A stretch of 64,000 nt of DNA. Source: Ignavibacteria bacterium. Lineage in GTDB: Bacteria; Bacteroidota; Ignavibacteria; Kapaibacteriales; Kapaibacteriaceae. The stretch lies in contig VGVV01000007.1 in the NCBI GenBank assembly GCA_016873895.1, positions 1 through 64,000 of the forward strand, read 5' to 3'. The notes under the pieces are model-generated. The model saw only the letters and a list, made by a program, of their open reading frames with translations. It was not told where the DNA came from and did not search any database. Below are positions 59,102 to 64,000 of the stretch, piece after piece; the stretch's first letter is position 1, and each line of letters begins with the position of its first letter. Position numbers and translations under genes: made by a program.

Positions 59102-59839
59102 CTACGAGAGGTTTGTCTGCAACGACGCACAAAGAGTATACCCCAAGCCCACCTGTGCATTACCCGAGAAGTCCTGGATTCCTGCAAGGCCAAATCCTCC
59201 GGCGTCGGCCCGGGCAAACGCGCGCAGGTTCGGTAGGAGCACAACCGAACCGCTGACTCCAAGAAGTGGTTGGGCCCGTATGCGTTCTGCTTCTCCTTGA
59301 TCCCGAAAACTGAGTCCAAAAGGTCCCTGTATCTCTGCGTCGATATCTGCCCACAGACCAATCACACGCACGCCAGCATACGTTACAACGTTACCAGTGC
59401 CTGGCTTGGATGCGTCGGACTCTCCATTGCCAAATCGATACCGAACAGCGGCATCATACACACCAAGGCTCAGGGTAATCCTGCCTGCGCCCGAAAACAA
59501 ATCATCTGCAAAATTGGTCGAGAACTGTTTACCTATACGCAGATATGCTGCGTCGACCATGAAACCAAGCTCTCCTCGCTCTATGCTGCCCCGAGTGCTG
59601 CCGATGAACTCCAGCAACTTCCTGAGCTCGTTTGGAGGAAGTTGAGTGCGCCCCTCGAAATCATTTGCTGTAACCGTTGAAAACTGTTTCATCGTAGCAT
59701 GCAGATATACCTCGGCAGAGCCAGACCATACATGCTGTTGTTCGGTTTGTGTTTGTGCCTGCGTTGCAACAACTGCAATCACGCAGAAGAGTGCAATCAG
59801 GTGCGATAGGATCAGTGTTGGTCGTTGTATGTTTTTCAT
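59102..59839 (-). CDS. Outer-membrane beta-barrel protein cut short by an in-frame TAG
   Basis: The start is taken at one of two adjacent ATGs (59842/59839), which open a signal peptide ending near VATQAQ; a frame to 59896 would overlap the divergent gene. The 245-aa product has alternating barrel strands (ITLSLGVYDAAVRYRFG, SGNAQVGLGYTL). It stops at TAG 59104-59102, yet the same frame then stays open for 32 codons and ends in NGVELGVKFLF before a second TAG at 59005-59003. That is a typical last barrel strand with terminal phenylalanine. The true or ancestral protein therefore probably runs to 59003. It may be a pseudogene, a strain mutation, a readthrough gene or a sequencing error. Confidence 0.68.
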   Translation of the reverse strand: MKNIQRPTLILSHLIALFCVIAVVATQAQTQTEQQHVWSGSAEVYLHATMKQFSTVTANDFEGRTQLPPNELRKLLEFIGSTRGSIERGELGFMVDAAYLRIGKQFSTNFADDLFSGAGRITLSLGVYDAAVRYRFGNGESDASKPGTGNVVTYAGVRVIGLWADIDAEIQGPFGLSFRDQGEAERIRAQPLLGVSGSVVLLPNLRAFARADAGGFGLAGIQDFSGNAQVGLGYTLCASLQTNLS

Positions 59840-59885
59840 CATCGCGAACATAACAATATCAACAACTTGGGAGTAGATTCGCAGC

Positions 59886-60539
59886 ATGTATTCCATCCTC
59901 GCATTTGAGTGCGGTCCGGTAGCGACAAATTGCTACCTCGTTGGCGACACGGATGCCAAGCTTGCATTCCTTGTTGATGCGCCTAAAGAGTCGCTGTCAA
60001 TTGTACTTGATACCCTCGCCAGCAGGGGCTGGAAACTCACCGAGATCTTGCTTACCCATACACACTGGGATCATACGGCAGATTGCCATGAACTTCAGCT
60101 GGCCACTGGTGCACGAGTTGTTGTCCACGCAGAGGATGTCTATAGGCTAACTGACCCCATGAAGCATACAATCTGGCCACTACCGTTTACTATCCAGGCT
60201 GTAACTGATTTCGAAACCATTTCGGGTACGGAAGGCCATCTACACGTGCTCGGAGAGGCAGGTAAGATCAAATGGGTACATACCCCTGGTCACACTGAGG
60301 GCGGTGTATGCTTTATCGACGAACTTCACAGCGTGGTCTATGCTGGTGACACCCTTTTTGCTGGCAGTATCGGTAGGACAGATCTTCCAGGGGGCGATAT
60401 GAAGACGCTCTGTGATTCGATTCATCAGGTATTATTTTGCCTGCCAGACCCGACGACTGTGTTTCCCGGCCACGGGCCTATAACTACAATCGGCGATGAG
60501 AAGATATCCAACCCATTTGTCGGACTGCTCGCATCATGA
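59886..60539 (+). CDS. Metallo-beta-lactamase-fold hydrolase, glyoxalase II-like
   Basis: A 217-aa MBL-fold enzyme. The zinc ligands are seen in THTHWDHTAD, HTPGHTEGG, YAGDTLFAG and PGHGP. The size and motifs match the small hydroxyacylglutathione-hydrolase-like group, which cleaves thioesters; the exact substrate is unknown. The ATG at 59886 follows TAGATTCG by four bases, resembling a degenerate -7 box, so the leader may be absent. The lptE start overlaps its stop (ATGA). Confidence 0.85.
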   Translation: MYSILAFECGPVATNCYLVGDTDAKLAFLVDAPKESLSIVLDTLASRGWKLTEILLTHTHWDHTADCHELQLATGARVVVHAEDVYRLTDPMKHTIWPLPFTIQAVTDFETISGTEGHLHVLGEAGKIKWVHTPGHTEGGVCFIDELHSVVYAGDTLFAGSIGRTDLPGGDMKTLCDSIHQVLFCLPDPTTVFPGHGPITTIGDEKISNPFVGLLAS

Positions 60540-61072
60540 AAAACGTTTCATTCTTCCTTCATGCAGTCCACACTCAACGTAGTCTAGTTTCGCATATCAC
60601 AATTGTGATTTGCGCGTTCATGCTCACTGCATGCTATTCGTTTCGTGGGGGGTCGGTTCCAGATCACATAGCCACAATGTCCGTTGCATCGGTGATCGAC
60701 CGCAGTGGCTTTGGCGACCCCGCGTTTCGTGAGTTTTGCACCGAAACATTGATTCGCAGATTTCGAAGTGACAACACCGTTCAACTGGTCGAAGAAAACG
60801 GTGACGCGCGGATCTCAACGATACTCACAAGAGTTCAAGATCAGATTGCTGCACTGCAGTCTGGTGATGTCGAAGGAACCCGCCGCATCACAGTTGCTAT
60901 TGAAGTAGAATACTTCGATGCGGTTAAGAACAAGCTGGTATGGAAGCGCACGTTCGAAAACTCTGATGTTTATAACGTTAGCGATCCGACGGAAGGACGC
61001 AGGGCAGCGGCCGAAAGGTCGATCAAACGAATTGCCGACGACGTACTTCTTGCAGTTGTGTCCGATTGGTAG
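60536..61072 (+). CDS. lptE: LptE-family LPS-assembly lipoprotein
   Basis: A 178-aa lipoprotein. The long N-region is followed by a hydrophobic core and lipobox FMLTAC (Cys33). The mature protein begins YSFRGGSVPDHIATMSV and continues with FREFCTETLIRRFRSDNTVQLVE, a common LptE-like pattern in Bacteroidota. LptE plugs the LptD barrel that inserts lipopolysaccharide into the outer membrane. Its ATG overlaps the hydrolase stop by four bases, and the processive glycosyltransferase follows 60 nt later. LptD is not in the window. Confidence 0.8.
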   Translation: MKNVSFFLHAVHTQRSLVSHITIVICAFMLTACYSFRGGSVPDHIATMSVASVIDRSGFGDPAFREFCTETLIRRFRSDNTVQLVEENGDARISTILTRVQDQIAALQSGDVEGTRRITVAIEVEYFDAVKNKLVWKRTFENSDVYNVSDPTEGRRAAAERSIKRIADDVLLAVVSDW

Positions 61073-61132
61073 GGCGGTGTGTTGACTCAGCAATAATCGT
61101 TCTGTTTCACACATTATACCCAAAGCTCTTCC

Positions 61133-62617
61133 ATGGAAGACATCCTTCTTGCCGTCTACTTTTTGTCGCTGTGCGTACTCTTCGCCTTCGGACTCCACGG
61201 TCTCGTGATGATCTACTACTATCACAAGACGCAGAAAGCAACTCACCAAGAGCCGGTGGTAAACTCCAGTAATCTTCCGGTTGTTACCATTCAGTTGCCG
61301 TTTTACAACGAGCTGTACGTGGTCGATCGTCTCGTTGAAGCGGTTTGCGAGATTGACTACCCTAAGGATAAGCTAGAGATTCAATTGTTGGATGATTCTA
61401 CAGACGAAACAGTAGATATCTCGCGAAGCCTGGCCGAGCGTTTCCGTGCGCAAGGATTTGATATCAAGCATATTCATCGCACCAATCGTCAGGGTTACAA
61501 GGCTGGTGCACTAAAAGAAGGATTGGCCGCTGCTCGTGGTGAGTTCGTTGCCATTTTTGATGCAGACTTCATTCCGAAGTCAGACTTTCTGCGTAAGACC
61601 ATCCCGTACTTCGTCGATAATAAAGTGGGTATGGTGCAAACACGTTGGGAACACCTCAACGAAGATTACTCGTACCTAACAAAGGCTCAAGCTTTTGCTC
61701 TAGACGGACATTTCGTGATTGAGCAGCAGATTCGTCACAAGGCTGGATTCTTCATCAACTTTAATGGTACTGCAGGCATTTGGCGCAAGAGTACCATTGA
61801 GGATGCAGGAAACTGGCACAGCGATACGCTGGCGGAAGACTTGGATCTTTCCTACCGCGCTCAACTCAAGGGTTGGCGCTTTGTATTCCTGAACGGTGTT
61901 ACGTCGCCTGCGGAGCTTCCGGCAGATATCAATTCACTCAAGACGCAGCAATTCCGCTGGACGAAAGGGGCTGTCGAGACTGCTAAGAAGCTGTTGCCAT
62001 CGGTATGGAAGAGTGGCCTCTCACTCAAGCACAAGCTTGAATGCACAGTTCACCTTACCAGCAACATCGTTTTCCCATTCATCATGATGGTGGCGTTTTT
62101 AAACGTTCCTATCGTAGTGATCAAAAACACTGCCGAGTCAAATCCAAAACAGATGTTTGGGCTGATGTCGTATGCAGACTTCTACAGCATCATGTCAATC
62201 TTTGTTCTTGCAAGTATCTCAACGTTCCTCTTCTACATGTACGCACAGCGTGCGATTTACCTTGATTGGCAGCGCAGGCTTCTGTTGTTCCCCGTGTTCA
62301 TGGCAGGTTCAATGGGGCTAGCAGTTAACAACACGCGTGCAGTTATCGAGGCTATCATTGGCAAGAGAACCGAGTTTAAGCGTACACCGAAGTATGCTAT
62401 TAAACAAAACGGCGATGACTGGAAGAAGAAGCGCTACGTACAAAGGAAGGTAAGTTGGATCGTTATTGTAGAGCTAGCATTTGCCGCCTACTTTGTCTTT
62501 GGTATTGCGAATTCATTCCGTTACGCAGAAATTGCAGCTATACCGTTCCAGCTTATGTTTCTGTTTGGCTTTGGCACGGTAGGAGTTCTCTCTTTACGTC
62601 ACGCAATTAGCAGATAA
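61133..62617 (+). CDS. Processive family 2 glycosyltransferase (cellulose-synthase-like)
   Basis: A 494-aa membrane enzyme. One N-terminal helix is followed by a GT2 domain with the D,D,D,QxxRW set: LLDDSTDE, FDADFIP, LAEDLDLSYR and QQFRWTKG. Four or so C-terminal helices follow. This is the arrangement of enzymes that polymerise a sugar and export the chain, such as CslA/mannan-like or beta-glucan synthases; the polymer cannot be named from sequence. It lies between lptE and the FAH-family gene. Confidence 0.85.
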   Translation: MEDILLAVYFLSLCVLFAFGLHGLVMIYYYHKTQKATHQEPVVNSSNLPVVTIQLPFYNELYVVDRLVEAVCEIDYPKDKLEIQLLDDSTDETVDISRSLAERFRAQGFDIKHIHRTNRQGYKAGALKEGLAAARGEFVAIFDADFIPKSDFLRKTIPYFVDNKVGMVQTRWEHLNEDYSYLTKAQAFALDGHFVIEQQIRHKAGFFINFNGTAGIWRKSTIEDAGNWHSDTLAEDLDLSYRAQLKGWRFVFLNGVTSPAELPADINSLKTQQFRWTKGAVETAKKLLPSVWKSGLSLKHKLECTVHLTSNIVFPFIMMVAFLNVPIVVIKNTAESNPKQMFGLMSYADFYSIMSIFVLASISTFLFYMYAQRAIYLDWQRRLLLFPVFMAGSMGLAVNNTRAVIEAIIGKRTEFKRTPKYAIKQNGDDWKKKRYVQRKVSWIVIVELAFAAYFVFGIANSFRYAEIAAIPFQLMFLFGFGTVGVLSLRHAISR

Positions 62618-62625
62618 GCAACACC

Positions 62626-63624
62626 ATGAAACTTTGCACCTTTATCAGCGCCGATGCCGAACGCATCGGCGCTTTTGTTGACAACCGCGTTGTTGATCTA
62701 TGTCTAGCTCACGCAGCAGCTCTTACCAATGGCGAGCCCCTTCAGTTTGGTGTATGCTCTGCAGACATTGTGGAACTTCTTCAGCTTGGAGAGGCTGGGA
62801 TGAAGGAGCTACAAGATGTTATATCGTGGTACCAAGCGCAGCCTGAATCAGCACAGGTCCAGTTATCACATTCTCTCGATGGATTACATTTTCAGTCACC
62901 AGTGCCACGGCCTACGTCCATGCGCGATGGATACGCGTTCCGTCAGCATGTCGAAGCAGCTCGCCGCAATCGCGGACTCGAGATGATCCCTGAGTTTGAC
63001 GAGATACCAATCTTCTACTTTACCAACCATCAAGCCGTGTTTGGTCCGGGAGACGTGCACGTTCAAGATCTGCATTGTCAGCAGCTCGACTTCGAGCTTG
63101 AGTGCGCAATCGTTATCGGCAAGAAAGGTCGCAACATCAAAGCCTCCGAGGCAGACTCCTATATCGCTGGCCTGATGGTGATGAATGACTGGAGTGCCCG
63201 CGCGCTTCAGATGCAGGAGATGAAGTTGAACCTGGGTCCGGCAAAGGGCAAGGATTTTGCCACAACACTCGGACCATGGCTCGTAACGCTGGATGAACTC
63301 CAAGACGTGACTACTGCAACGCCCGTTGGCAACCACTACGATCTTGCCATGAAATGCGTGATTAACGGCAAAGATGTTTCCACCGGCAACGTCAAGGATA
63401 TGTCCTGGACGTTTGCGCAGATTATCGAGCGCGCCAGCTATGGCGTAACGCTCTTTCCGGGCGATGTGATCGGTAGCGGCACCTGCGGCACTGGCTGCTT
63501 CCTTGAACTCAATGGCAGCAAGGTCTACGATCCAGCATGGTGGCTCAAGCCAGGAGACGTTGTCACGTGCTCCATCGACCGCCTTGGCGACCTCACCAAT
63601 ACAATCGTATTGGACACTCCGTAA
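62626..63624 (+). CDS. Fumarylacetoacetate hydrolase-family protein
   Basis: A 332-aa FAH-fold hydrolase. The metal-site acidic residues lie in LDFELECAIVIGKKGRNI and NDWSARALQMQEM, followed by KGKDFATTLGPWLV. Members cleave C-C bonds in fumarylacetoacetate (tyrosine degradation) or hydrolyse or decarboxylate related acids. With tryptophan 2,3-dioxygenase at 8635 it hints at aromatic amino acid breakdown, though the genes are 53 kb apart. It starts 8 nt after the glycosyltransferase. Confidence 0.85.
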   Translation: MKLCTFISADAERIGAFVDNRVVDLCLAHAAALTNGEPLQFGVCSADIVELLQLGEAGMKELQDVISWYQAQPESAQVQLSHSLDGLHFQSPVPRPTSMRDGYAFRQHVEAARRNRGLEMIPEFDEIPIFYFTNHQAVFGPGDVHVQDLHCQQLDFELECAIVIGKKGRNIKASEADSYIAGLMVMNDWSARALQMQEMKLNLGPAKGKDFATTLGPWLVTLDELQDVTTATPVGNHYDLAMKCVINGKDVSTGNVKDMSWTFAQIIERASYGVTLFPGDVIGSGTCGTGCFLELNGSKVYDPAWWLKPGDVVTCSIDRLGDLTNTIVLDTP

Positions 63625-63678
63625 ACATCAAAATCAAGCATTATTGGCATGGTGCATCGTGCATTAGAAAGCGAGCAC

Positions 63679-64000
63679 ATGGGGAGTCGTGTACTGTCGT
63701 TGTTCTTCGTCGGCGCTATCATGTCTACAGTGATATCTGCGCAAGAACCTGAGTGGTTGTTCAAGAACCATAAGTACCATCGAATGAAGACAGGTTCTTC
63801 GATGATTAGCGTGGACAGTACGTTCTACGGTTTTGTTTGATGGTGGACCCTACGATACGTATGCAACCATTACCGCCATCGATACGGTCCGTCGCAGCTG
63901 TTCTTTCCACACCCAGATACCGCTTGGGTTACCGGTGATGTAGTTGCTCGATACGCAGCTAACGGAACGTTCATTGATACAATTCTGCCTCGCAGATCCC
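63679..64000 (+). pseudogene. Secreted-protein gene with apparent frameshifts, running off the edge
   Basis: The ATG at 63679 opens a signal peptide (MGSRVLSLFFVGAIMSTVISAQ) and a mature start EPEWLFKNHKYHRMKTG. The frame ends at TGA 63838-63840. In the +1 frame the DNA right after that point reads FDGGPYDTYATITAIDTVRRS, a natural-looking continuation. From about 63895 the original frame resumes with LFFPHPDTAWVTGDVVARY and runs off the window. Two compensating indels, real or from sequencing, best explain this. The family is unknown; the protein would be exported. Confidence 0.5.

Overview
The window looks like a chromosomal segment of a Gram-negative member of the Fibrobacteres-Chlorobi-Bacteroidetes group, probably an Ignavibacteria/Kapabacteria-like lineage. 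This is inferred, not proven. The support is: a secreted protein with a type IX secretion (Por) C-terminal sorting tail; a GWxTD-domain protein; an Omp28-like protein; atpD-atpC standing apart from the rest of the ATP synthase genes; and Bacteroidota-style TAnnTTTG promoter boxes in front of many genes. No rRNA, tRNA, CRISPR array, insertion sequence, prophage or integrase is visible, and no gene-free stretch exceeds about 300 bases. Genes are densely packed, often with 1-14 nt overlaps.

Layout. 1-1.1 kb: two divergent lipoproteins. 1.2-15.3 kb: a long minus-strand block with a membrane glycosyltransferase, a 999-aa restriction-modification-like protein whose active sites look destroyed, GlmM-type hexose-phosphate mutase, a secreted Xaa-Pro aminopeptidase, ComF, tryptophan 2,3-dioxygenase, an RDD protein, a homocysteine methyltransferase/MTHFR fusion lacking its zinc cysteines, a MauE/DoxX protein, and a lipoprotein metalloprotease. 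15.6-35.2 kb: plus-strand genes pyrF, DUF2851, a threonine-dehydrogenase-like SDR, a DUF255 thioredoxin-fold protein, folD, an RluA-type pseudouridine synthase, a GT-C protein, adk, an OmpA protein, rlpA, two LolA-like proteins, a BNR/sortilin-like protein, a TPR protein, DUF3467, and rpmH-rnpA-yidD-yidC. 35.3-48.3 kb: the T9SS cargo protein, then mostly minus-strand genes (GWxTD protein, CoA hydrolase/transferase, glycosyltransferase, M24 peptidase, guaB, atpC, atpD) around a plus-strand membrane Fe-S oxidoreductase. 48.5-55.7 kb: thiolase, isocitrate dehydrogenase, TamB. 55.7-59.8 kb: acyl-CoA dehydrogenase, anmK, nuoB, nuoA and an outer-membrane barrel gene cut by an in-frame amber codon. 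59.9-64 kb: metallo-beta-lactamase-fold hydrolase, LptE, processive GT2, FAH-family hydrolase, and a broken secreted-protein gene running off the edge.

Physiology implied: aerobic or respiratory metabolism (Complex I, F-type ATPase, TDO), beta-oxidation-type fatty acid metabolism (thiolase, acyl-CoA dehydrogenase, Fe-S membrane oxidoreductase, CoA hydrolase), one-carbon metabolism (FolD, MTHFR) and an outer-membrane biogenesis set (LptE, TamB, YidC, LolA-like, OmpA, RlpA).

The most striking signal is not a gene. The octamer AAGGGGCT and its complement occur about 30 times by eye, against roughly 2 expected by chance. It appears on both strands, in several reading frames and between genes, and one inverted pair builds the hairpin between atpC and guaB. 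This resembles a DNA uptake or other chromosome-wide recognition sequence that I do not know to be described in this group. Other leads are two proteins that keep the fold but have lost catalytic residues (the R-M-like protein and the homocysteine methyltransferase half of the fusion), an in-frame amber codon in a barrel gene, a miniature LolA paralogue, heptamer repeats, and apparently leaderless genes.
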